The notes: a model not told the origin generated them from the letters alone. 64,000 bases of DNA from Parabacteroides gordonii MS-1 = DSM 23371 (GCF_000969825.1 NZ_KQ033920.1:747114-811113); one strand, 5' to 3'; shown: positions 38,099 to 47,124, numbered from the stretch's first letter. Numbers and translations: made by a program.

Positions 38099-38761
38099 CT
38101 ATCCTTTCTTTAACATCGGCATCAGGAGTTGCGTACCTGCAGGTACATTCCTGTAACCGTTCAAATTATTAAACCTTGCGACTTGCCCAACAAAGAGCGG
38201 ATCGCCATATATTTCATAACAAAGTGCGGCAAGTGTCTGCCCCTCTTTTAGTGTAACTAGCCGCGACACATCGGGAGAGCGTTTGGAGAAGCGTTTCTTC
38301 TCTTCCTTCTGGCTGCAATAGCCCGTCAGCGTCACTTTCAGTTCGGCGCGGACAGGTATTCCATTCGGATTGAACATGGTATATTCTGTGTCAAGCGTCT
38401 TGAGTTGACCAAAGAAAAGGATGTCACCAAACTGCACCTTGACAAATGAGGGGCGGTGCCCTTCGGGGTTGTAGTAATACAGCCGTTCTTCAATGTCTTT
38501 CACTACATCATGGACAGGCTTCTTCTCGTCGTCCTCCTCCATGGCGTTGGTCTGGTCCAGCAGGCAGTCGAAACTGAAAGATTCCGGACGGTAACGCACA
38601 AAGACATTGGAGCCGTTGAGGCTTCCCAACTGTTTGTCTTCTGCATAAGATATTCCCTTATTCAGTTTCACCTTTTCAGGATTGATGGGCAACTCCAATG
38701 CAGACTTGTATTCGCTGCTGAAGTTGTCATCCGTATAGGCTGTGAGAATCATTTTTTCCAT
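38099..38761 (-). CDS. LysM tube-baseplate adaptor (Afp7-like)
   Basis: A 220-residue protein. The first 160 residues are a beta-rich tail-hub domain and the last 55 a LysM module (LVTLKEGQTLAALCYEIYGDP, then FNNLNGYRNVPAGTQLLMP). In eCIS such proteins link inner tube to spike. LysM here need not bind peptidoglycan; in contractile tails it is structural. An acidic EEDDEKK stretch lies near residue 95. It starts 15 bases after the DUF5908 gene. Confidence 0.93.
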   Translation of the reverse strand: MEKMILTAYTDDNFSSEYKSALELPINPEKVKLNKGISYAEDKQLGSLNGSNVFVRYRPESFSFDCLLDQTNAMEEDDEKKPVHDVVKDIEERLYYYNPEGHRPSFVKVQFGDILFFGQLKTLDTEYTMFNPNGIPVRAELKVTLTGYCSQKEEKKRFSKRSPDVSRLVTLKEGQTLAALCYEIYGDPLFVGQVARFNNLNGYRNVPAGTQLLMPMLKKG

Positions 38762-38776
38762 ATCTTCGTTTTTTTC

Positions 38777-38962
38777 CTAGCGTTCTCTCTTTTTCCGCCA
38801 ATGCCGCAGTTCGTAAGATTCACTTCTTATGCTTTCTACAGACAACTTGTCAAGTACACGATTTTCTATCTTTCGGACTATTTCATCCGAGACTTCCGTT
38901 TCCGTAATGATTCGTTTCTCTACCACGGTGCGGACATGGATTTCCTTGATGATGACCGGCAT
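38777..38962 (-). CDS. DUF5908-family small eCIS protein
   Basis: A 61-residue protein beginning MPVIIKEIHVRTVV, the pattern of DUF5908 proteins, with a C-terminal charged helix. Such short proteins recur between tube and LysM genes of eCIS loci (the Afp6 position). Function is unknown. Fifteen-base gaps on both sides support co-translation. Confidence 0.82.
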   Translation of the reverse strand: MPVIIKEIHVRTVVEKRIITETEVSDEIVRKIENRVLDKLSVESIRSESYELRHWRKKRER

Positions 38963-38977
38963 AGTTTTATTTACTTG

Positions 38978-39460
38978 TTATACGACACGTTCCAATCGAT
39001 TGTATGTTATCTCCAAAGTTTCCATAACTAACCCACTGTTAGCAGCGTTCAATCCTCCTATGCTGTATTTCACCGGATAAGAGTGATAGCATGCCCACGC
39101 AGCCAATGGCTTACCCGAATTGTCCAGCAGTTTGATAATGACATCACAGGATTTTTTCTTTATCCAATTGTCGTTGCTTCCTGATAAAATCATAAGCGAA
39201 AGACAACTGTTCACCCATTTGGCAAAATCCTCACTCAACGGAGCTACTGGCCGCTTCAAGGTTATATTGCTATAATTCAGACCTTGAGGCAGCTGTATCT
39301 TCTCGTTTTCTGCAGTTTTCTGTGGAGTGGTGGAGAAACTCCAGCCAATACCACTTACCTCACCGAAAGATGCCTGGAACTTTTGGCCATTTTGATTTTG
39401 GAAATCCACCCGGAAGTAAAACTCCACAGGTGGTGTCCAATCTGATGCAACGTCATTCAT
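38978..39460 (-). CDS. Tail tube protein, second copy (Afp5-like)
   Basis: A 160-residue inner-tube protein of the phage-tail gp19/T4-like family: EFYFRVDFQNQNGQKFQASFGEVSGIGW at the N-terminus and a strand-rich body (NITLKRPVAPLSEDFAKW). It lies 13 bases after the first tube gene. Compared with it, the sequence is diverged, so it is probably the baseplate-proximal tube ring rather than the bulk tube. That split is inferred from Afp order (Afp1 and Afp5). Confidence 0.93.
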   Translation of the reverse strand: MNDVASDWTPPVEFYFRVDFQNQNGQKFQASFGEVSGIGWSFSTTPQKTAENEKIQLPQGLNYSNITLKRPVAPLSEDFAKWVNSCLSLMILSGSNDNWIKKKSCDVIIKLLDNSGKPLAAWACYHSYPVKYSIGGLNAANSGLVMETLEITYNRLERVV

Positions 39461-39473
39461 ATTCTACCGCTTA

Positions 39474-39941
39474 TTAACTACCAGCAATAGTTATTCCTTC
39501 ATGTGCTAATATCAGAGTCTCCATAGATGCCGTGTTCCCATCAGCTTTGAATCCTTCTACCGTTATTTTCTTAGGCCAAGCGTTTGTCAATGTCCACGTC
39601 TGGGCAGGACTTCCTTCTTGATCCAACAAGCTGATCGTAACAGTCTGTCGCTTAACTGTATTCATTTTCACACTATTTATCCAATTCCACATAGCCTGAT
39701 CGCCACTAAAGATGCCCTTCTTCAAAGTGATATCACCCGATTTTCTCAACCCCGGCATTTTCAGTTTTGTGAAGATAGGGCTATCACCGGCACGATACGT
39801 TATCTCTTCATACTCTGTTTCCAATCCGGAAACCTCACTAAAGGAGACTACTTTTTCATCACCTAAGTTCACTTGAAAATAAAAACTGGGCAACGGCCAT
39901 GCTTTCTGGTCCTGGCTCTGTGCTGATCCATCTTCTGCCAT
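39474..39941 (-). CDS. Tail tube protein, main copy (Afp1-like)
   Basis: A 155-residue Hcp/gp19-like tube protein: PSFYFQVNLGDEKVVSFSEV near residue 19, DITLKKGIFSGDQAMWNW in the middle, and an ALTLAHEG-like end (METLILAHEGITI). It stacks as hexamers to form the bore through which cargo passes. It lies between sheath and second tube genes with a 43-base gap to the sheath. Confidence 0.94.
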   Translation of the reverse strand: MAEDGSAQSQDQKAWPLPSFYFQVNLGDEKVVSFSEVSGLETEYEEITYRAGDSPIFTKLKMPGLRKSGDITLKKGIFSGDQAMWNWINSVKMNTVKRQTVTISLLDQEGSPAQTWTLTNAWPKKITVEGFKADGNTASMETLILAHEGITIAGS

Positions 39942-39984
39942 AATATTCTAAATTTAAATTGTTAATTATTTATTATTACCTTAC

Positions 39985-41508
39985 TTAACTTTTCTGCATT
40001 TGCTGTTGGAAAGTAATTTCGATAAACTCTGCCGGATGCGAAATAGCTACCAGCACGGTGATACGCATGATGCCTTCCAGTATGTCATCCGCTATCATGG
40101 TATCGCCCAGCCCTACATGCACCTCGAAGGCTTCTTCGGGAGTTGTACCTGCCAGCCCACCGCGTTTCCAGACGCTACGTAAGAAGTTCTCTATCATACA
40201 TTTCATGTTAATCCATGTGTTGGCATCATTCGGTTCAAACACATAGGCGCGGGCGGCATTTTTCACCGACTGCTCAAGGAAGATCATCGTACGGCGTACG
40301 TTGATGTAACGCCAGTCCTGTGAATTGCCGTCCAGCGTGCGTGCGCCCCATACTTTGATACCTTCGCCGGGGAAGGTGCGGATGGCGTTAATTGCTTTTC
40401 CACTCATCGGCATGTTCAGGTCTTCCTGGTCTGCATTCGTGATAGGGATTGCAGGTTTATTCACGTAATTGATGGATACGTTTGCCGGAGCTTTCCATAC
40501 ACCGCGCGTATTGTCTACCATTGTATAGATACCGGCCATCGCTGCTGAAGGAGGAAGGAGGTTTAGGAAGTCTTTTACTTTCTTTGCTATCAGCTTATAT
40601 TGCGGCCAGTTTTGAAATAGGGTATTATGAAGGTCGTTCTTAACTTGTTTAACATCGCTGTCGGTTAATAGTTTAGCATCTGCTTTTTCACTTTCTTTCT
40701 TGTTTTGTATTTTGTAAAAACAATCTTTAATGTATTTATCCAACTGTGGATTTACAGAAGATATGCTTTTATCATAATCCCAAACCAATATTTCTCCATT
40801 GATATCAGTGTCTAATAACACAGAGGTTTCCAGCCACGGGTAATAGGCTGCCGAAAATTGCAGATTGGTCGTACCGATGGCGTTACGGAAAAAATCTACC
40901 GGATCCGGTGTTTCATTACTACCTTTTTTAGGGATATCCAGAATAGCAAAGTATTTCTTGCTATCGCATAATCCTAACAGATTGGTATAAATATTTATTT
41001 GATTATCTGCATTTACAGCTTCCGGAACGACCAACATCGTTATATCCTGCTCTTTTTTGATATTGGAAAATACAGTCGCTTTGTTTCCCTCATAAATGTC
41101 GGATATCTTTTGGCTGTAATTTCCTATTGAAACGATATAACAGGTTCCTCCTCCGTTGGCAAAGAACAATATCATATGATAGTAAAGCGTACAAAGATTG
41201 TTTTCCAAACTGGCTTTCAGTCCTGTTCCGGCTTTTTCATCATACACACAAAGACATTTGTCTGTGTCGCCACTTTTTGCATTGACAGTTTCAATCTTGA
41301 ACTTAGGTGTAGGTGCACCACCGAAATAGTTGTTATACTCCGTCATCGATGAAATTCGCATCGGCTTGTTTAGCAGAGACGTTGTGCCGTTCAGTGCTTT
41401 CTCGGTAAGGCCGATAAAGACCGGAATAGCTGTTTCGACTTCCACGATGGAATTGCCGAAGGCGTTCTTTTCTTTGATGTAAACGCCGGGGGTCTTGTAT
41501 TCTCCCAT
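39985..41508 (-). CDS. Contractile tail sheath protein, shorter paralogue
   Basis: A 507-residue sheath subunit. The N-terminal GEYKTPGVYIKEKNAFGNSI and the C-terminal part (NLLPPSAAMAGIYTMVDNTRGV onward, ending FIEITFQQQMQKS) are the conserved sheath core that packs around the tube and contracts. The middle (about residues 60-330) is a variable outward-facing domain and reads as more AT-rich DNA. Ends are nearly identical to the neighbouring sheath, the middle is not. A 33-base gap separates the two genes. Confidence 0.96.
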   Translation of the reverse strand: MGEYKTPGVYIKEKNAFGNSIVEVETAIPVFIGLTEKALNGTTSLLNKPMRISSMTEYNNYFGGAPTPKFKIETVNAKSGDTDKCLCVYDEKAGTGLKASLENNLCTLYYHMILFFANGGGTCYIVSIGNYSQKISDIYEGNKATVFSNIKKEQDITMLVVPEAVNADNQINIYTNLLGLCDSKKYFAILDIPKKGSNETPDPVDFFRNAIGTTNLQFSAAYYPWLETSVLLDTDINGEILVWDYDKSISSVNPQLDKYIKDCFYKIQNKKESEKADAKLLTDSDVKQVKNDLHNTLFQNWPQYKLIAKKVKDFLNLLPPSAAMAGIYTMVDNTRGVWKAPANVSINYVNKPAIPITNADQEDLNMPMSGKAINAIRTFPGEGIKVWGARTLDGNSQDWRYINVRRTMIFLEQSVKNAARAYVFEPNDANTWINMKCMIENFLRSVWKRGGLAGTTPEEAFEVHVGLGDTMIADDILEGIMRITVLVAISHPAEFIEITFQQQMQKS

Positions 41509-41541
41509 GATTATTATTGTATTAAGTTTAACAATGGGTTA

Positions 41542-43311
41542 TTAACTCTTTTGCATCTGTTGCTGAAAGGTAATCTCGATAAATTCGGCCGGATGCGTGA
41601 CAGCTACCAATACCGTAATGCGCATAATGCCTTCCAAAATATCTTCGCCTGTCATTGTATCGCCTAAACCAACATGTACTTCAAAAGCATCTTCCGGTGT
41701 AGCTCCGGCCAGTCCGCCACGTTTCCAAACACTGCGCAGAAAGTTTTCTATCATGCATTTCATGTTGATCCACGTACCTGCATCATTCGGTTCAAACACA
41801 TAGGCACGGGCGGCATTTTTCACCGATTCTTCAAGGAAAAGCAGCGTGCGACGAACATTAATATATCGCCAGTCCAGCGAATTGCCGTCCAATGTGCGTG
41901 CTCCCCAAACCTTTATTCCTTCGCCACGGAAAGTACGGATTACGTTGATCGCTTTTCCATTCATCGGTGCATTCAATTTCTCCTGTTGTTCGTTGTCGAT
42001 GTCTTCAGCCGGACTATCCACGTAGTTCAACGTTACATTGGCCGGGGCTTTCCATACGCCACGACTGTTGTCTACCATCGTGTAGATACCAGCCATCGCA
42101 GCGGAAGGGGGAAGGAGGTTCAGACTTTTCTTTACTGCTTTCATAGCCTGTTGGTAGAGGTATGACGCATTGTTTAATGCCAAATGAAACCCTGTTTTAT
42201 CAACGACATAAGGAGGCGAGAACGTTATGGTTTTCTTATTGGGGGTTGATTTTTCATCTTTATCGACTGTTACCGGTACATCATTACCTAATTTTTCATG
42301 CAGTACATCTGTTGTTATATCTGCATATTTATATTCTATTCCTCCGATTGTTATCGTCTTTTCTTCTTCAACTACTAGAGTTGTGTTCATAAAGGATTCT
42401 GCAATTCTCTGCAATTTATCATCTACTTGTGCGAATTTACCCAGATTATCATACGCAGTCTTGGTCCATGTAAACATACTACCATCCAAATCCCGATCGC
42501 CCAATACGGAAGTATTCAACCAAGGAAAATAGGCCGCGCCATAAGACAGGAAACTTGAGCCGACGTTTTCCTGGAAAACGTTCACCTGGTCGTCAATGCG
42601 CATATCCTCTTTATCTTTGGGATATATGTCGAGTAGAGCGAAACGGTTCTTCATTTCATTTCCGCAATGAGAAAGCACTCTCTGCTGCACGTCTTTGAAT
42701 TCAGTTTTATCCGACAGATTTACAGCTTCTGGAATTACTACCATCGTAATTTCCTGTTCTAGATTTAGCGTACTTAAAGCTTTTGTTATGACATCTTTGC
42801 TCAGTTCATCTTTGTAGCCACCCACTGAAACAATATAGCAGGTCCCTCCGCCATTAGCGAAAAACAGTAGCATATTATAATATAATGTATAATCGTTTTT
42901 TCCGTTAACGTAGAAGGCATAGCTGACTTTATATGCTTTTTTTTCTTTAATTTCAAACACTTCCTTTTCATCTGTATTTACATCTATCTGAAATATTGAA
43001 GTATTCGGTTTTTCTATTGGTTTGTCTGGTTGTACAATTCTTTTTTTATCCTCTTCCGTCATTTCAACTTCTTCCGGATGATACTTTACAATATCCACCG
43101 TGAAATTGAGCTCCGGTGCCCCACCAAAATATTGTATAAATTCCGTCATCGACGAAATTTTCCAGGGAACATTTTTCAGGTCGTCATTGCCGTTTCGGGC
43201 CTTTTCGGTATAACCAATGAAAGCCGGAATAGCAGTTTCGGCTTCCACAACCGAGTTGCCAAAGGCGTTTTTCTCTTTGATATAAACGCCAGGTGTTTTG
43301 TATTCGCCCAT
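41542..43311 (-). CDS. Contractile tail sheath protein, longer paralogue
   Basis: A 589-residue sheath subunit with the same N- and C-terminal core as the next gene, but about 80 residues longer in the middle because of an extra region (about residues 65-410) rich in Lys, Glu and Asp. Afp-type particles use several sheath paralogues stacked in different layers, and the two here may do the same. The gene starts 33 bases after the 303-residue unknown. Confidence 0.96.
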   Translation of the reverse strand: MGEYKTPGVYIKEKNAFGNSVVEAETAIPAFIGYTEKARNGNDDLKNVPWKISSMTEFIQYFGGAPELNFTVDIVKYHPEEVEMTEEDKKRIVQPDKPIEKPNTSIFQIDVNTDEKEVFEIKEKKAYKVSYAFYVNGKNDYTLYYNMLLFFANGGGTCYIVSVGGYKDELSKDVITKALSTLNLEQEITMVVIPEAVNLSDKTEFKDVQQRVLSHCGNEMKNRFALLDIYPKDKEDMRIDDQVNVFQENVGSSFLSYGAAYFPWLNTSVLGDRDLDGSMFTWTKTAYDNLGKFAQVDDKLQRIAESFMNTTLVVEEEKTITIGGIEYKYADITTDVLHEKLGNDVPVTVDKDEKSTPNKKTITFSPPYVVDKTGFHLALNNASYLYQQAMKAVKKSLNLLPPSAAMAGIYTMVDNSRGVWKAPANVTLNYVDSPAEDIDNEQQEKLNAPMNGKAINVIRTFRGEGIKVWGARTLDGNSLDWRYINVRRTLLFLEESVKNAARAYVFEPNDAGTWINMKCMIENFLRSVWKRGGLAGATPEDAFEVHVGLGDTMTGEDILEGIMRITVLVAVTHPAEFIEITFQQQMQKS

Positions 43312-43344
43312 AAATTAGAATTTTAAGATTAGTAATTATCGTTT

Positions 43345-44256
43345 TTATAAATAACAAACTTCCCTAATGATATCCGGACGGCTGGCAATATACTTACCTA
43401 GTTGCGGAACAGGAATAAACTTACTTATAACTATTCTTTTGTCATCGGATAAACGTTCATAAAGAGTAAGTGTAAAATCATAACATTTTTTTGTCTCTAT
43501 TTTCACTTCAGAAATAACTCGGTATACATTATTACCAAGCATACTATTTTCATATTTCTCAGAAGTATCGAAAATAATTTTATTCTTATGTGCATTAGAT
43601 TCAAGTACCAAAGACCTTATTGGGGTGTCCTTCTCGGTTTTATCCTTAAAAACAAATAGGAACTCCCAATAATAAGAACTAGAGCAAAACTTAATGGTGT
43701 ATCTTTGATCTGGTTTTGTTGGTAACCATTCTATTTCTTCCCACATTTGCCCTAATAGTTTTATCGTTTCTAGCTGACTGGTATCATTTTCCGATTCATC
43801 TAACATAGTTTGCAACGTTTGTATTGTTTGTTGCAAAGAGAATAATTTAGTGATTGTAGCTTGGATAGGCTTCAATACAACCCGACAAAACTCACCCTGA
43901 TGTTTTGTTTTATCTGGAACCGGAAGCGGATTGAATTCTATAGTACTCTCTTTTCCAAGGCGGATTTGATAAAGTTGTAGCAGATTGTAATCCTCTTTTA
44001 GTGAAATCTTTCTTATAAATTCCGGATCATCCACTGTTATAGAAACTTCCAGTATATCGTTTTCCATAAATCCAGCATTATTATCTTCTACAAACCATTG
44101 CCATTCATAGGGAGCAGTTTGCCTGAAAGACACGCCACGCCGCTTCATCAGCTCATCGGTTTGGGATGTAGGCTTCAGACTTAGATGACTGTTTATGGGT
44201 GGAGTATAATAGTCGTGTTCCAGTCGTATACCAGCTATTGCTATGAATCGGCTCAT
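43345..44256 (-). CDS. Unknown eCIS protein, 303 residues
   Basis: A soluble protein with no signal peptide or membrane helix and no family I can name. It begins SRFIAIAGIRLEHDYYTPP and ends with PVPQLGKYIASRPDIIREVCYL; the middle has an immunoglobulin-like strand pattern and a helical segment (about residues 130-165, LFSLQQTIQTLQTML). The DNA is AT-rich like the sheath variable domains. It lies 12 bases after the tail-terminator gene and 33 before the first sheath, so a structural or assembly role in the eCIS is likely but not shown. Confidence 0.6.
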   Translation of the reverse strand: MSRFIAIAGIRLEHDYYTPPINSHLSLKPTSQTDELMKRRGVSFRQTAPYEWQWFVEDNNAGFMENDILEVSITVDDPEFIRKISLKEDYNLLQLYQIRLGKESTIEFNPLPVPDKTKHQGEFCRVVLKPIQATITKLFSLQQTIQTLQTMLDESENDTSQLETIKLLGQMWEEIEWLPTKPDQRYTIKFCSSSYYWEFLFVFKDKTEKDTPIRSLVLESNAHKNKIIFDTSEKYENSMLGNNVYRVISEVKIETKKCYDFTLTLYERLSDDKRIVISKFIPVPQLGKYIASRPDIIREVCYL

Positions 44257-44268
44257 ATTAGTTCTTTG

Positions 44269-44805
44269 TTATTTTGTTAAATGTATATTCTGCTCACCTG
44301 CAATACCGGTACTTCCACTGGTTTCTTTGGCATCTATTGTCAGTTTGCGCAGCTTACACATTACTGATGGATAATATTGTCCACCTAATGTTGTCCAGAT
44401 ATTGTTGATATCTTGTGTAGACAGCGTTACAATTTCTGTTGTATACGTCTGTCCATTCAAATCAAAATAGGGATGGGACTGCATGAATGTTAGTGCTTCA
44501 GACAAGACAGACAATGACTCTGCATAACGTTTTTCACCGTATACTGCGGCTAGCATCAGATCCAGATTCAACAGTAGTGGCGGATAACTTCTTTCATACT
44601 CCGAACCGTTCCGACGGATACTTCCCGAGATACCTCCAGCTGTTTCCCGTTCAATATTAACTAACGAGATAATCAATTTACAAGGCCGCTCTTCCGAGCC
44701 GTTACCTATAAATCCTACCTCTGCTACTCCTTCAGGCTGGGGGAACTTTCTCCGCAGATATTCATCCAAACGGGCTGAGAAATGTGTTAAAGCCATTCTT
44801 ATCAT
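44269..44805 (-). CDS. DUF4255 tail terminator/cap protein (Afp16-like)
   Basis: A 178-residue protein of the DUF4255/Pvc16 N-terminal type: LTHFSARLDEYLRRKF at the start, then PPLLLNLDLMLAAVYGEKRYAESLSVLSEALTF (about 75-107). Afp16 and relatives cap the tail end. It is the first gene of the eCIS operon. The start at Met1 is used; Met4 at 44796 is equally plausible. A weak -7-like element (TTTCTTTG, 44839-44846) lies about 35 bases upstream. Confidence 0.9.
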   Translation of the reverse strand: MIRMALTHFSARLDEYLRRKFPQPEGVAEVGFIGNGSEERPCKLIISLVNIERETAGGISGSIRRNGSEYERSYPPLLLNLDLMLAAVYGEKRYAESLSVLSEALTFMQSHPYFDLNGQTYTTEIVTLSTQDINNIWTTLGGQYYPSVMCKLRKLTIDAKETSGSTGIAGEQNIHLTK

Positions 44806-44838
44806 ATTGTCTCATTGAGTTTATTAGCGGAAAGATAT

Positions 44839-44846
44839 CAAAGAAA
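44839..44846 (-). promoter_or_regulatory. Weak -7-like element before the eCIS operon
   Basis: TTTCTTTG on the minus strand matches seven of eight TAnnTTTG positions, with no proper -33 element. If used, the whole 21.7-kb operon would start near 44832. Confidence 0.25.
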
Positions 44847-44974
44847 TTGAAAACAATGAAATTAAATTTGCAGACGACCTGAAATAGGATTTGAAATGCT
44901 GATTTAGGGCTGTGAGCGTAAATTGAACTACTTAAGAGAATTGGATATGGAGAAAGCCGAGAGGAGACAGAATG

Positions 44975-46858
44975 TCATGATTCTTTAGTAAGAGGATACT
45001 GCTTTAGATATTCGCTAGGGGTAAGATTTGTCTTTCGTTTAAAGTTACGATAAAAGGCATCGGTGGAAGAAAAACCTGCTTCATTAGCCAAGTCGGATAA
45101 TTTCTTTCCTGAATGAATTTGTTCCAATAAATAATCAACACGAAAATCGTTGATCCATTGATTGTAGTTTTTGTTAGAACAGGTATTAATGCATGATGAC
45201 AGATAGGAGTGGTTAGTGCCCAATATTTTTGCCAATGATTTAAGCTTCAGATTTTTATTAAGATATAACTTTTCAGAACTTACTTTCTTTTGGGCTGCAC
45301 GGAAAAGTTTTTCTTCAGAGCTAAGTGGCATCTTATTCTCTGGTGTAGCCAATGGTTCGGGTTGTTCCGCTTCTTTATCCTGATTTAGTATAACCGATAA
45401 CCGCTTCTTCCGTTGCTGATAAATGTAGCCTATAGCGCATATAAAAAAGAGGAATAAGACTGCACAAGCGGATGAGACAGCAATTATGCGGTGTGAATTA
45501 ATCAATAAAGCTTCCTGCATTTCGAGTTTGTGCATTAAATCTTTAATCTGCAAACGATCCATAAGATTTTTACTTTCACGTTCTTTATTGACCTTGTTAA
45601 TGATTTGCTGGATGGAGTCTCGACGTACTAATAAATCTACGGCTTTTTCATATTGCTTGGTAGCCCGACAAAAAGAGCTATAGCGGGTAAGGGCATCGAC
45701 TTGGATCTCCAAGTGAATTGGATTTTTAATATCTTTCTTCATTAAAGGTTCTACAGCTGTAAAAAACTGACCTGCTTGTCGGTAGTTACTACTTTGTTGA
45801 TATAAAGTTGCTAAAGAACAGTAGGTCGTTAAAAAATTAAAGGGAAGTGATGTTTCTATCCTTTTTTTTCGAAAAAGTTCTACCTGGTTTTGAAATTGCA
45901 TATTGGCTTTTTCCAAATAAACACAAGCTGAATCTATTTTATTTTCTGCAATATAGGTCTCTGCAATAGAACAATAAAAACTCATCCCATTTCCCATTTT
46001 CAACTTGTCATTCATTTTAGTTAAACAGAAACGGGCACTATCTGGCTTTTGTAGTTCTAAATAACATGTAGATAATATGGAATAAACTGAAGGTATAAAT
46101 GATGTTATAGTATCTGTTACCATCATTTTATTAGTATACTTCACTACTTCCTCATATTGTTTTGAGTCATATAAAAGATAAACTAATCGAATTAGGCATT
46201 CTTTACTCAAATTTGGGAAATGATTCTCTATTGTCAGTTGATAAGCTTCTTTATACAAGGATATACTTTTTTCTTGATCACCCAATATTGCAAATTGATT
46301 TGCTATTGCGGAAAGATCCTCTATTACAAGTTCTGTTCTTTCTGCTGCACGATGTTCTTTCAAAAGTTCAAACCAAATTGGTAAATACTGCTCATGCAAT
46401 CCTCTTCTACTCAATAATATTGCTTTTATTTTTCTAATGCCCCATTTTTCTTCTTGTGAAAGTGAGTAATTCACCTCGAGTTTATCAATTAGTTGAATAC
46501 CTTTTATGTCTATATTAGGAATTCTCTGTTCATTCAATTTCGCGTAAAGGCTAAGTAATTGTAACAATATTTTCTTTCTCTCCTTCTTTGATGTAATGGA
46601 AAGACTTTCTAGTAAAATATTTTCTTGTTTTTGCATTCCATCTATATCTTTTTCATTCCGACAGGAGATTTGAAATAATATTTTGGCCTGCTGTTGAGAT
46701 GGTAATTTTTGTACATTTTGCCATAAAGAATCGAAAGATAAAGATAGAATAGGTGTTGTTGCTAATTCTTTATTTAACAAATTAATATTCTCTTGCCCCT
46801 GATTTATACAACCAATGCATATGAAAAATATAAGAAGAAATAGATGGAATGCTTTCAT
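44975..46858 (-). CDS. Lipoprotein TPR sensor fused to an AraC-type DNA-binding domain
   Basis: A 627-residue regulator. The start is set at 46858, where a lipoprotein signal begins (KAFHLFLLIFFICIGC). A periplasmic TPR-like helical repeat region (about 40-460) precedes one membrane segment (about 470-495, SACAVLFLFFICAIGYI) and a C-terminal AraC HTH (LAKILGTNHSYLSS, LANEAGFSSTDAFYRNF, LTPSEYLK). Such one-component membrane regulators are common in Bacteroidetes. It is transcribed toward the eCIS operon, 169 bases upstream of it, and 8 bases after a ferredoxin gene. Control of the eCIS is possible but not shown. Confidence 0.85.
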   Translation of the reverse strand: MKAFHLFLLIFFICIGCINQGQENINLLNKELATTPILSLSFDSLWQNVQKLPSQQQAKILFQISCRNEKDIDGMQKQENILLESLSITSKKERKKILLQLLSLYAKLNEQRIPNIDIKGIQLIDKLEVNYSLSQEEKWGIRKIKAILLSRRGLHEQYLPIWFELLKEHRAAERTELVIEDLSAIANQFAILGDQEKSISLYKEAYQLTIENHFPNLSKECLIRLVYLLYDSKQYEEVVKYTNKMMVTDTITSFIPSVYSILSTCYLELQKPDSARFCLTKMNDKLKMGNGMSFYCSIAETYIAENKIDSACVYLEKANMQFQNQVELFRKKRIETSLPFNFLTTYCSLATLYQQSSNYRQAGQFFTAVEPLMKKDIKNPIHLEIQVDALTRYSSFCRATKQYEKAVDLLVRRDSIQQIINKVNKERESKNLMDRLQIKDLMHKLEMQEALLINSHRIIAVSSACAVLFLFFICAIGYIYQQRKKRLSVILNQDKEAEQPEPLATPENKMPLSSEEKLFRAAQKKVSSEKLYLNKNLKLKSLAKILGTNHSYLSSCINTCSNKNYNQWINDFRVDYLLEQIHSGKKLSDLANEAGFSSTDAFYRNFKRKTNLTPSEYLKQYPLTKES

Positions 46859-46866
46859 TTTTTCAA

Positions 46867-47097
46867 TTAAGTCAATACTATAGCATCTGATGCACAAGCT
46901 CCAGCGCAATCACCACACCAGTTACAATCAATCTGGCTAGTTATTATTATTCTTTTATCTTTAACTTTAAGTAGTCCACGTTTACAAGCAACCACACATT
47001 CTCCACAAACCGTACATTTTGAATAGTCAATAGTCCATAATGTTTTAGGTATATCCTGTTCTGTTTGTTCTAAAATTTTCCCTTCATTGTTTTCCAT
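46867..47097 (-). CDS. Small 2[4Fe-4S] ferredoxin
   Basis: A 76-residue protein with two complete CxxCxxCxxxC motifs: C28, C31, C34, C38 and C58, C61, C64, C68. It has an acidic N-terminus and no signal peptide, so it acts in the cytoplasm as an electron carrier. In the second motif the proline usually after the last Cys is Ala-Ser, but all eight ligands remain. It starts at a good promoter and is followed after 8 bases by the TPR/AraC regulator, an unusual pairing. Its redox partner is not evident here. Confidence 0.93.
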   Translation of the reverse strand: MENNEGKILEQTEQDIPKTLWTIDYSKCTVCGECVVACKRGLLKVKDKRIIITSQIDCNWCGDCAGACASDAIVLT

Positions 47098-47124
47098 AAT
47101 ACTGTTGTTTTTTTAATTATTTAT

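Noticed and set aside
23105-44805. The minus-strand tail gene block as a prophage or a type VI secretion system
   Set aside because: No capsid, portal, terminase, integrase or lysis gene is present, and there is no TssJ/TssL/TssM membrane complex or ClpV. LysM adaptor, DUF4255 cap, DUF4157 and a single-ring AAA ATPase point to an eCIS.
22734-47100. eCIS as an island integrated at the tRNA-Arg cluster
   Set aside because: No integrase was found and no copy of the tRNA 3' end was seen in the gaps at 44.8-45.0 or 47.1 kb. The tRNA neighbourhood may be coincidence.
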